Shown here: positions 28,701 to 32,598 of the stretch, in pieces | How the letters are laid out: every line of letters starts with the position of its first letter | Numbering within the stretch: position 1 is the first letter of the stretch | Assembly: GCA_964477735.1 (NCBI GenBank) | Contig: CAYZFD010000014.1 | Coordinates: 1-36,066 of the forward strand | Reading direction: 5' to 3' | DNA length: 36,066 nucleotides | Source of the DNA: CAYZFD01 sp964477735 | GTDB lineage: Bacteria; Bacteroidota; Bacteroidia; Flavobacteriales; Flavobacteriaceae | Position numbers and translations under genes: made by a program | Notes under the pieces: generated by a model | The model's database searches: none | What the model saw: the letters and a program-made list of their open reading frames with translations, nothing else | What the model was told of the DNA's origin: nothing

Positions 28701-31587
28701 TGTTACTGTTTCAGGACTTCCTCAAGGCGTTTCATATATATTTAATCCAGGATCATCTACACTACCAGGCATTTTGACAATTTCTGGTTTCTCTACGCTG
28801 AACATTAGTGCTGCTAGCACCTATACCTACACCCTAACTACGATTGGAGCGAACTGTAACAATGAAGTTCAAGGAACAATAAAAATCAATCCTGATGATG
28901 AATTGATGCTCAGTAGCACTCTTGGAACAGACGCACAAACCGTTTGTGAAGGGGAGGCTATTGATGATATTGAATATACGTTTGCAGGTGGTAGTATTGG
29001 CGCCAGTGTAAGCGGACTTCCAATAGGTGTTTCCTATACCGTTACTGGAAATAAACTGCTCATTAGTGGCAGTGGTACAGACGCGCCTGGTACTTATACT
29101 TATACAGTTACCACCACCGGTTCTTGCGATACAGCCCAAGCTACGGGTAGCATAAAAATCAATGCCATATCATCAATAACCCATATTTCAACAGCTGGAG
29201 CAGCCTCTCAAGATGTTTGTCAATACAATCCAATTACAGACATTAAATATGAAATTGATGGAAATGCGATTACCGGTACTGTTTCGGGACTTCCGGCTGG
29301 AATGTATTTCAACGTCAGTGCAGGTAGCACAGCTTCAAAGAAAATTGTTACCATCACCGGAAGTCCAACCGTTACTGGAACCTTCGAATATGAAGTCGGA
29401 ACTGTAGGAGGTTGTGGAAACACTAAAAAAGGGGTAATCAAGGTAGATTCTGGAGCCTACCTGACGTTAAGTTCTGCACCAGATAGCGACAACCAATTTG
29501 TTTGTGAACTCTCACCGATTGAGCCTATAGAATATACCATAACAGGATCTGCATCGAGTGTCACTTCTATTGGTTTACCACCTGGTATTTCAGTGGTTTA
29601 TGATGCATCCATAGGCAGCGCAACGATAACTGGAACCTATAACGGAGTGAAACTAAATACAACCACAACTTTCGATTACACTTTATTTTCCGTAAGTGGA
29701 TGTTCGGGGCAAATCAGTGGTAAAATCACACTCTATCCAACAGCGAGCGTTGAGCCTGAAATCACCGTAAACACCATTTCTACATCACCCACACAAACAG
29801 AAATTAGAAATATTTACTGTAATGGTGAAAATGATGGAGAAATCTTTGTCGTGGTAGCTGGAAGCGCATCAACCACCTACATCGCAGAATGGACAGGGCC
29901 CAATAGCTATTCAAATTCCAACTTACACATTAAAAATCTTAGAGCAGGTATCTATACCCTCACTTTGAGAGATATTGATAATGTGAATTGTGAATTCACT
30001 AAATCCTATACCATTACTGAAGCCGCTCCTTTGGTGATTAATGAAATACAGGTCAACCCATTAAGTTGCAACACTACTGCTCAGGATGGTGAAATCCAAG
30101 TACAAGTTGTGGGCGGTAGTGCTGGATTGAGAAAAGACTTGAAGTGGTATCGACTCAACGATAACGAAAGCTGTTTTTCTTACACACTCAAGCCAGTGAA
30201 CAACGATGGTGATAGCATTCCTGACTATGCCGATGCCGACCTGAACAACGACGGAGTTACGGACACTGGAGCAGACACCGACAACGATGGCATTAAGGAC
30301 GCAGCGGATGCCGATGCCGACGGAGACGGCGCCACTGATACTGGCAAAAACGATGTGAATGCCGATGGCGTGGATGACAACTACCCAATTGGCAATGTTC
30401 AATATCAAGTTTGTGATGCGGGCAATACCTTTACAAATCTTAGTGTGAAAAACAGTGATTTCAATAATGGGTTTTTAATCATTTGTGCAAAATCCAATAC
30501 CGTAACAAGCGGCGCCAACCTCGATCACGACCTTGATCCTGCAACACCCGAAATTTCGAGTGTTTCGATCACTGGCGGAACACAATCTTGTTCTGCAGGC
30601 GTGTTTGACTACCTTCCAAACTATGACGGATCTACCTTTATTTCTGGCTTGAGTACAGGAATTTACAAACTTATTGTCACCGAAGTGGATCGAAATGGAG
30701 CAGAATATTGTAGCGAAGAAAAAGTTTTCGAGCTGGTTCGCGACGAGATTGAATATGGAGAGGTGAGTGTAGATGGTGACCTATGTCAAAACAACCCCGG
30801 TTATCTAACCATAGAAATTACCAAAATAAGAGGACAAGTATTCTTCCTATACAACAACATGCTCATCAGTAACTCGGACGTTGAATTGATCAGTAGCGAT
30901 AGTCAAAAGGATGTTTACAAAGTTTACATTGGTGCACCAACAGCCAATGCCACACTGGAAATTAGAAATGAGTTTGGTTGTGGATTATTGGTCAATCAAA
31001 GTGCTTTAAACTTTGCCATCCCAGAGCCTTCATTTACGTTTACAAGTCCTGAGTTAGAAAAATTTGGCGTAATCTCTGAAAGGTCATTTGTTGAATTTAT
31101 GGCTGCAAACGCGGCAAATTACACCACGCTAGAATGGGATTTTGACGATTCTTCATCCTATGATTATGGAAGTCGCGTGACCCACCAGTTTGTACAAAGT
31201 GGCACTTATGACGTAACCCTAACGGTTTATAACGCTTCGGGTTGTTCGAAATCAACCACCCAAAGCGTAATGGTTGGGGAAGGATATAACCTACTCATCC
31301 CCAATGTCTTTACGCCAAATGGGGATAATATCAACGAAAAGTTCCGCCCGATTTTCAATGGCATTAAAGAAATTGTGTTCAGTGTATTTGATAAAAATGG
31401 AAACTTATTATATACCGAAGAAGGTGCTGTGGGCAGTGACCCTACGCTGACCTCGTCGCTTTCCGTGCAGGGTTGGGATGGCAGCAACGCCTATGCAGAC
31501 ACCCCTTTCTATGTGTATAGGATCGAAGCTACGCTGATCAACGAAAAAACAATTGTTAGAAGTGGAACCTTCCAAATTATTAAGTAA
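13714..31587 (+). CDS. Giant SprB-like repeat adhesin with type IX secretion (CHU_C) sorting domain
   Basis: A protein of about 5957 residues with no internal stop. Start is TTG at 13714, the first usable codon after an in-frame TAA at 13687; it places K2 and a hydrophobic run (LLLSLTLLFS) as a signal peptide. Order: IPT/TIG-like domain (residues ~29-115), eight Ig/PKD-like units (126-800), two PKD-like units, 32 units of ~90 residues, one spacer unit, 15 He_PIG-like units, SprB repeat, calcium-binding acidic segment, PKD domain, and the type B sorting domain beginning LLIPNVFTPNGDNINEKF. Two cysteines per unit recur through most arrays. The composition is Thr/Ser/Asn/Gly-rich and very poor in Lys/Arg. 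SprB of F. johnsoniae (~6500 residues, sprF directly downstream) is the closest architectural parallel. I infer a surface adhesin, perhaps for gliding or attachment; no carbohydrate-active or protease domain was recognised. Confidence 0.9.
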   Translation: MKHLLLSLTLLFSQLELRSNYFESAVTINEIQTITNFSPTTVCPNNFVSVVVTGTGFLDASNVLVGLSSVGFVIDSDTQITINALNGASSGQIKVVFNDGSDQLSVSSLNIITTTAQLTKSPSGPICEGTAVNFSANGGDEYQFFVNGNPVTAGYVINSNFNTTTLNDNDEVSVRVRNASTGCEDTSSSIFVAVEDLPSPILSSDTPGNTICSGETITFSANGGIEYLFYVNGTPFGSKSANNTIPIGSLSDGDVVTVEAFNSLDCGVISSPITVNVTNKPATPNSISGNFTVCKGDTAVVYSINPVSGASSYVWEVPTGASIVGTADGTSITVDFSAGSATGYIRVKGVNNCGEGSAAFALVQVSAISATLSSSVSGSICEGEPVTFTASGGNEYQFMINGTPATSFTSSSTYTSSTLANNDEVSVRVRNTSTGCEDTSSSIPVLVEAIPNPTLTSDIPGNTICPGETITFTATDGDQYQFYINGSPYGSKSNNNTLAINTLNDGDTVAVRAFNSLDCGTTSSNFTVNITNKPAAAGAISGNFAVCEGDTTVVYAINPISGATSYIWQLPTGASIVGVTDGASINVDYGLNAISGTISVKGVNDCGEGVSWSSPVSVNKYPAAAGNITGNASVDQTDTAETYSVPAINNATSYVWSLPTGTTIVSGGTSNSITLNFSNAQNGVLTVKGVSACGNGTVSADFPITVAPLPDDAGTITDDGNTIFKGSQGVQFNVPTIADATTYLWTVPAGATIVSGQGTASITINFSKTASNGNITVTGQNSIGSGASSSYSLFLANIPNADAGADRAICIGDSTILGNTLIASNSYSWTSNPPDLSISDPNSANPTVTPTVSTIYTLTETAPDGGQNSNTVEVTVNPKPLVDAGTDQTICLGDSIAIGSAGDVTHTYSWTSSPAGFTSTLANPNVSPTVTTTYTLTETITSTGCQDQQSVTITVVQPPVISAGPNATICDTSTGYTLSNATGPNSGVTYLWEAVGGDGTFNGDENTLNPTYTPGSNDVAVGSVVLRLSANNNSGACQTTVVQDALTLAIVGSPTVDAGAGTTICGDDTYMLNATATNYSSISWSSSGSPGTFSASNIEDPIYTPSNADVLNGSVTLTITVTPLAACGGTTITDTVVINLTTPPTVDAGANATICAGTDFDLTSATSSETSSVSWTTSGDGTFTSANSVNATYSPGPNDINTGSVTLSLNGVGNGLCASTVTDSMLLTINQNVVVDAGLDGTLCEGPTTLTGASAPNANVITWTHNGAGNLTNPNSLTPVYEPAGTDFGGTVTFTLTATSDAPCSANPSDTVTYTFMAAPMVNAGADLEVCENSSFQVSGATATNTSSVLWTTTGTGSFDDAGNLTPRYTPSAADIAAGSVRLTLTGNQPPCSAVQDFMILTIVKQPTVVADPDKSICQGDQITVSAIATDYASVSWTLLNGTGALSNANTLTPTYVSGANEVGPVTLRVTVQPKTANGTIACGGQVTDDLIINISPKPTAEAGLAATICEGETYTFTSGTSATNYSSINWTGGDGTFVSGNTLLPTYTPGPNDRSVGSVILRLTANPLGACTIAATDQMLLTITKIPVVNAGAATVDLCEDNGPFTITDATANYYDTIEWTSSGTGTFSPTNTQINPEYVPSAQDIANGQVTLTLTGKRDPSNCGAETQDSRILKFVDNPTASAGVDATICDDSTYLLLDAAATSYSNIVWTHNGDGSFSNPNALNPVYNPGPSDIANQTPITLTITAVPLVPCATPATDSMVLSFEQATTVDVGLDRLVCENDAYTINITDGVDVTNGSSFTWTSSGTGSFSNPNIINPIYTPSTDDIYNGTPIQLTLTVTPTAPCALSVSDSFNLTVVKNPTADAGPDVSICETGITITDAVADDFNRLEWLVTNGTGTINNFQTLTPTYTPSAADISAGTVTLRLTAYPDAPCATPAVSERTFTIGQEPVVFAGNPETICEGDTFIVSTATVQHSNNYIWSTTTGGSFVNETTLTPTFTPSAAEIAAGQALLTITAQPAAPCNNPVSRTVILTIQRQPDVEAGPNETICEGDTFTTSGASLAHGINATWTSSSGGAFSNASSLITNYTPTAADISNGYVDLTLTADAIAPCSGAFSDTRRVTITPLATVAINPDTAEICETGSYTLQSGQVTVTNAAGVTWAHNGGGTLTNQNTLTPTYTPGPGDATIGEVTLTIEVDAGLGCTNPNATDSIVLSITPIATLDLSGSPLTVCQGGSITLDALASNHDPNSITWSIISGTGSLSNANIFNPTYTPAPDSNTVRIAASVTSTNSCSEVITKEIVVQVTQLPEILSMQADDSSCDISPYQISGTTTNGEESSILWTTNGSGSFDNASTLNPTYTPSLADLNAGSVILSLTATAASPCTVSENDTDSFVLTLIPAATADAGLADTVCEDASYSVSDATATNDVSVNWTSNTNAGTFSGGDTLTPTYTPGAVDIANGFFILTLEVTGNDPCGTVSSSKRIEIVKNPTVDVGGPRSSCSNVAFSISGINADEYDTLTWTSSSTSGTFSNASILEPDYNPSAADLAAGSVILTLTATANNPCVQSASDSFVLTFVENVTVNAGVDQTVCEHQNVTLSGTADQQSTLIWSSSGDGSFNTVNILDPIYTPGVNDLLNGSVTLTLTADGNPPCGTVQDNVLISFAKNPVINIGSDLTVCEGDVVNVSGVTANHYSNLLWVTNGAGTLSNASTLNPTYVPSSGETSVVLTLTATAQTPCVVDAVKSKTIIINPAAVVDAGDAATLCQDDTSFTISTASEENTTSILWSVGTGTGTLTNANTLTPTYEPSLQDYVNGSVTLTLTGNGLSSCPTVSDSMILTLIPNPTADAGPDTSICMGDSFTVSGASVNHQNSFTWTSNGAGLLTNENTLTPTYTPASGEFGSITLTLTATSLSGCTAQAISQMILTIDQPAEADISIGNDTICEGENYNLSATADNFSSFTWSSSGSGTFINGNALNPTYQPTPGDVALGSVSITLTAYNAIGGCNADATATMTLNFTKNAVVFAGNDNALCAGEDYVLSAATLTNGVSPTWTTTGDGVFTSNNILQPTYTPGPNDVANGSVILELTGQSNAPCTSTATDQIELTIVDGPTADAGLDQTVCVGNYTVVGATASNNSSVSWSIVQGSGTLSNQNTITPTYTSGIGDTTVILRLTANPNSPCATPETDEVTLTISPNATANAGADASICEGSTYTFSNGAAVTNAASFTWRHNGLGSITNNGTLNPTYNPGIGETGTVQITLEVTPNAPCTTLVTDSFDLEIVPLATVNAGLDVTICEGAYTLNGTAINAASYTWTTADGTGSFSDATKLNSTYSPSAADIARGFVNLTLTAQHQAPCLGELFDSIKISYTTSASASAGTDASICEGNSFTLNNASATNYNNIQWETNGDGTFDLSTSNMNPTYIPGANDIASGSVQLTLSADGNGNCPTVTDTLELTIIKQPEVSIGSTNLVLCETNNPFTLTGVTGSHYSNLKWSTTGTGVFGNDGVLNPTYTPTQNDIDNGITLTITAYGNGGCSFTDIKTVNVSFVKQVDVNAGNNAVICEGNDHVVSGASTTGANFVWRSNGDGIFVNETTLAPTYKPGTADIANGSVIITLEADGSLPCAASVSDQFTLSIQKQAIVNAGTNADICENGNYTLSATANHYQTLKWVTSGDGTFSNETVLSPTYIPGANDKANGSVTLTLTAYDKAVCGGNATDSVVLSIIPEVIVNAGVDDNICENNSNYQLNGATVNTGSYQSLQWSTSNGTGTFVPNAQVLNPEYIPTSADIANGFVNLTLTVTPNSSCNSGIPISDTMRLTFDSNPSGSGSIIGNSNVCIGDLRNYTITGISNASEYFWSVNSTALASITAGQNTATVSLEFISDGNLTLTATPISACGAGTAVSFNVVVTENDELLLTSSNNIQTSCENTPIDPITYSVSSMVTGINPTGLPAGVTAILSAGTVTISGTPTDNITTQQTYNYSITTSGSGCAPDSKSGVITVNPSEEITLTTPTQDNQIICEGDAISNIVYSLGVNTSGATISWDAVGAPSGISFDPATNTISGTFTDDISAQTVYTYTLTTTGAICPVQTTGTITVNPDDEIILTTSNNNQTIREGDTIDPIVYAVSEGATGATITWGSNGPAPGLLFDASTNTLSGTFSLDISTATDYNYTITTNGICTQKSLSGTISVIPEGRLILSSSTGTDAQIVCEAATITPITYTLADGATGATLSWDSTTGAPTGITFNPSTVTISGTLTSDIATQTVYQYTMTTTGAVYNSSVTGSITVNPEDEISLTTSNNNQTICEGDTITPIVYSVDGGATTASISWSSGAPAGISFDPSALTISGSFSGDVSTQTDFNYTITTNGSCAPKSLNGTITVNPKGRVALVSNANTVNQSICEGLAIADITYDLLDGVNDATVTGLPSGLNSTLIGTQFTITGTPSNIASTASYNYTITTSGNGCFNPVMTGTITVKADADLALISGNNGQTICEGQPIDPMEFYMSGGATSVSASALPAGLSQSFDSTTKILTISGTPSANISTPTSYSFTVTTSGSSCVEESAIGTFNVTPNARAVHNPGSGSFNSQSVCENGAIVDIVYDLVDGATGASASALPFGLTGTYNATSNTFTISGSLSENVSTLTAYNYTVNVVSNTGCSTPQSGTITALPNHEITLTSAPNTNNQTLCENTVLPIAIEYELGGGATMITATGLPSGIVVNQTGNKVVLSGVPTNNVIAPTTFNYTLTTQGNGCSVATATGTITLNPDAAIVLTSAPSTVNQIVCENSGTPIQNIIYTISEGASSYFITGLPQGLTHSISASNEITISGTITESINAKTTFNYQVVATGSSCQTATLSGTFTINPESELVLTSAAGSDNQTLCQNTPIEAIHYTISNASSAMIPAGDLPAGVSYVVVGNVLTVSGKPTVAGTFNYNITTSGNSEGCNEATLGGTITVDPAVDISLTSATGTDSQEICEGDSLTDITYAIGSESSAVTVSGLPQGVSYIFNPGSSTLPGILTISGFSTLNISAASTYTYTLTTIGANCNNEVQGTIKINPDDELMLSSTLGTDAQTVCEGEAIDDIEYTFAGGSIGASVSGLPIGVSYTVTGNKLLISGSGTDAPGTYTYTVTTTGSCDTAQATGSIKINAISSITHISTAGAASQDVCQYNPITDIKYEIDGNAITGTVSGLPAGMYFNVSAGSTASKKIVTITGSPTVTGTFEYEVGTVGGCGNTKKGVIKVDSGAYLTLSSAPDSDNQFVCELSPIEPIEYTITGSASSVTSIGLPPGISVVYDASIGSATITGTYNGVKLNTTTTFDYTLFSVSGCSGQISGKITLYPTASVEPEITVNTISTSPTQTEIRNIYCNGENDGEIFVVVAGSASTTYIAEWTGPNSYSNSNLHIKNLRAGIYTLTLRDIDNVNCEFTKSYTITEAAPLVINEIQVNPLSCNTTAQDGEIQVQVVGGSAGLRKDLKWYRLNDNESCFSYTLKPVNNDGDSIPDYADADLNNDGVTDTGADTDNDGIKDAADADADGDGATDTGKNDVNADGVDDNYPIGNVQYQVCDAGNTFTNLSVKNSDFNNGFLIICAKSNTVTSGANLDHDLDPATPEISSVSITGGTQSCSAGVFDYLPNYDGSTFISGLSTGIYKLIVTEVDRNGAEYCSEEKVFELVRDEIEYGEVSVDGDLCQNNPGYLTIEITKIRGQVFFLYNNMLISNSDVELISSDSQKDVYKVYIGAPTANATLEIRNEFGCGLLVNQSALNFAIPEPSFTFTSPELEKFGVISERSFVEFMAANAANYTTLEWDFDDSSSYDYGSRVTHQFVQSGTYDVTLTVYNASGCSKSTTQSVMVGEGYNLLIPNVFTPNGDNINEKFRPIFNGIKEIVFSVFDKNGNLLYTEEGAVGSDPTLTSSLSVQGWDGSNAYADTPFYVYRIEATLINEKTIVRSGTFQIIK
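13798..14058 (+). other. IPT/TIG-like domain at the adhesin N-terminus
   Basis: Residues about 29-115 read as an immunoglobulin-like IPT/TIG fold: it begins with an (I)xxFSPTTVCPN strand, then VVVTGTGFLDASNVLVG, then DTQITINALNGASSGQIKVVFNDG. The phrase GTGFxxxxxVxVG is the usual TIG hallmark. It forms the first exposed domain after the signal peptide. Confidence 0.6.
14089..16113 (+). repeat. Eight Ig/PKD-like units, including a tandem duplicated triplet
   Basis: Units start at 14089, 14344, 14590, 14851, 15103, 15349, 15613 and 15880, each 78-89 codons, opening with a (I/V)CxG motif and most containing a second cysteine near the end. Units 1-3 (14089-14850) and 4-6 (14851-15612) are the same three kinds in the same order and both blocks are exactly 762 bp. 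Units 7 and 8 resemble unit 3/6 (SYVWxLPTGxxIV) but have lost the first cysteine (unit 7) or both (unit 8). Confidence 0.85.
16114..16596 (+). repeat. Two PKD-like units
   Basis: Units at 16114-16359 and 16360-16596 open with DAGxDxxICxGDS and share YSWTSxP and a TxTYTLTET strand. They differ from both neighbours: the opening matches the 32-unit array that follows while the middle matches bacterial PKD-like domains. They form a transition between two arrays. Confidence 0.75.
16597..25200 (+). repeat. Array of 32 tandem ~90-residue cysteine-paired units
   Basis: By my count 32 units spanning 8604 bp (mean 89.6 codons). Consensus order: (N/D)AGxDxTICEG, then a hydrophobic strand with ATA(T)N, then SxxWTTSGTGTFSN, (N)xLxPTYTPSxADIANGSV, TLTLTA, a PC motif, (T)DSxxLTI and a PTV end. 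Every unit keeps both the cysteine of the ICEG motif and the one near PC. The units are divergent in DNA sequence, so the array is old or has been under diversifying change. The likely fold is an Ig-like beta sandwich with one disulfide; I do not recognise an exact Pfam family. Confidence 0.85.
16795..17814 (+). other. 340-residue stretch with no lysine or arginine
   Basis: Between the CGT arginine codon at 16792 and the AGA arginine codon at 17815 the adhesin reads 340 codons without Lys or Arg. This covers the end of unit 1, all of units 2-4 and half of unit 5 of the 32-unit array. Such a stretch cannot be cut by trypsin-like or gingipain-like proteases. Confidence 0.85.
25201..25461 (+). 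repeat. Single Ig/PKD-like spacer unit between the two large arrays
   Basis: About 87 residues with NSNVCIGDLRNYTI, then SEYFWSV and ISACGAG. It belongs to the same kind as units 3, 6, 7 and 8 at the N-terminus and not to either flanking array. It looks like a copied hinge or spacer between the 32-unit and 15-unit arrays. Confidence 0.7.
25462..29748 (+). repeat. Array of 15 tandem ~95-residue He_PIG-like units
   Basis: By my count 15 units over 4287 bp. Order within a unit: (I/L)xLTS, (D/N)NQTICEG, an IxxIxY strand, GATxAxVSGLPAGVS, TxTISGTPT, TYNYTITTSGSxC, and GTITVNPxxE. The GLPxGxS...ISGTP core matches the putative Ig family He_PIG, common in bacterial surface proteins. Thirteen units carry the two-cysteine pair; unit 3 lacks the first cysteine and unit 4 lacks the second. 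Confidence 0.82.
29803..30039 (+). other. SprB repeat domain
   Basis: Residues IRNIYCNGENDGEIFVVVAG, then a tryptophan strand, HIKNLRAGIYTLTLRDIDN and CEFTKSYTITEA match the SprB repeat pattern (xCNGxxDGxIxVxVxGG ... LxAGxYxxTVxDxxxC ... xxITEP). SprB repeats are typical of gliding-motility adhesins and other T9SS-secreted surface proteins. Confidence 0.75.
30199..30387 (+). other. Acidic calcium-binding segment (thrombospondin type 3-like)
   Basis: Sixty-three residues with repeated DxDxDG-like loops: NNDGDSIPDYADAD, NNDGVTDTGADTDNDG, DADADGDGATD and NADGVDDN. This spacing of Asp/Asn/Gly is the pattern of calcium-binding thrombospondin type 3 repeats. It would bind several calcium ions and stiffen when filled. 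Confidence 0.75.
31030..31290 (+). other. PKD domain
   Basis: LEWDFDDSSSYDYGSRVTHQ followed by FVQSGTYDVTLTVYNASGC is the classic PKD core (WDFGDG...xxYxxxGxYxVTLTVxNxxG). In T9SS-secreted proteins a PKD domain often precedes the CHU_C sorting domain, as here. Confidence 0.82.
31291..31584 (+). other. Type IX secretion sorting domain, CHU_C / gliding-motility-associated C-terminal domain (type B)
   Basis: The final ~98 residues start with LLIPNVFTPNGDNINEKFRP and contain VFDKNGNLLYTEEG, QGWDGSNAYADTPFYVYRI and the closing RSGTFQIIK. The NVFTPNGDxxNxxFxP opening and GxWDGxxxG...PxGxYxYxI core mark type B C-terminal domains, which direct export through the type IX system and usually depend on a PorP/SprF-family partner. 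Confidence 0.92.
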
Positions 31588-31588
31588 C

Positions 31589-32596
31589 ATGAAAAAAACA
31601 GTTTTAATTTTCTTGGGAGTCCTGTTCATTTCACTACAGGCTGTTTTTGGACAAGAATATCTTTTAAATCAGTCTAAAAATCTACAAGTGCTTAACCCAA
31701 GCTACTATGGATTTAACAGCCTCACCAAAGCAGGAGTGATTTACAACAGTTTATCCTACAGCACGAATGAAAACATTGACACCAAATTTGCGTTTGGAAA
31801 TATCAATTTTGGAACACTCAATTTTAGCTTAGGTTTTGATGTAAGTTCATTTAAGATCAACTCCTACGGTTTGGAAATAAATCAGTTTAATTTATCCTAT
31901 ATCTATAAAATCAATTTAGACTACGAAACCTATATTTTGCCTTCAGTCTATATTGGAATTGCGACACAATCGCTTGAAAGTTCCAAACTTATTTTTGAGG
32001 ATCAAATCAATATCCTGAGTGGTTTTATTGCCTCACAATCGAAAGATCCGCTTTCGCTCATAGATCATAACAGCAATTATTTTGATCTGGGGGCATCCGT
32101 GATGGTTTACAACGAAAAATACATGGCGGGCTTGTCATTAAAGCATCTGAACCAACCCGACATTTCATACAACAACGAGTTTCCACTCAACAAAAGCCTC
32201 ATGTTTTCGCTTCAGGGTGCCTATGAGTTTAACATCAACTATTATGATCGAGGCTTTTTGCCCACCTACTCCTATTTGTTTTTATACCTATCAGCATCTA
32301 AAGCAGGGAACCTAATCAAGGCCTACGCCTCTCAGGAACTACAATTGGCTGGCTTTTCGATTGGAACTCACCAGCAGTTAAATTCTTTAGAAACCTTCTC
32401 GTTTTTAAACTTGGGGTTAAATGCAGGGATTCATGCTGGTAACGTAGAGTTTAATGTGAGTTATAGCTTCCCAATGTCCCAAAGCCAGGTGATATTACCC
32501 CCGAGTATCATAGAATTGTCTCTAACATTCGACTTCAATCCGTTTATTAGAAACAATCGTGGAGATTTCAAACGTCTTAAAACAGACAATTTATAG
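31589..32596 (+). CDS. PorP/SprF-family type IX secretion outer-membrane protein
   Basis: A 335-residue outer-membrane beta-barrel protein with signal peptide MKKTVLIFLGVLFISLQAVF and likely cleavage after GQ. The opening of the mature part (EYLLNQSKNLQVLNPSYYGF) carries the NPSYxG-like feature common to PorP/SprF proteins, which typically read NPAYAG here. Alternating strands follow to the end. The ATG at 31589 lies one base after the stop of the giant adhesin, so the two are surely co-transcribed. In F. johnsoniae SprF is needed for secretion of its neighbour SprB, and type B sorting domains generally pair with such a partner. An upstream in-frame start at 31553 would add 12 residues before the signal peptide and is unlikely. 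Confidence 0.88.
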   Translation: MKKTVLIFLGVLFISLQAVFGQEYLLNQSKNLQVLNPSYYGFNSLTKAGVIYNSLSYSTNENIDTKFAFGNINFGTLNFSLGFDVSSFKINSYGLEINQFNLSYIYKINLDYETYILPSVYIGIATQSLESSKLIFEDQINILSGFIASQSKDPLSLIDHNSNYFDLGASVMVYNEKYMAGLSLKHLNQPDISYNNEFPLNKSLMFSLQGAYEFNINYYDRGFLPTYSYLFLYLSASKAGNLIKAYASQELQLAGFSIGTHQQLNSLETFSFLNLGLNAGIHAGNVEFNVSYSFPMSQSQVILPPSIIELSLTFDFNPFIRNNRGDFKRLKTDNL

Positions 32597-32598
32597 GG

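Noticed and set aside
14089..29748. Tandem periodicity considered as a CRISPR or DNA-level satellite array
   Set aside because: The period is 250-290 bp, the units are divergent at DNA level, there are no short direct repeats with unique spacers, and the frame is open throughout; it is protein-domain repetition.
31553..31588. Earlier start of the SprF-like gene at 31553
   Set aside because: It would precede the signal peptide by 12 residues and overlap the adhesin's conserved C-terminus; ATG 31589 starts exactly at the signal peptide.
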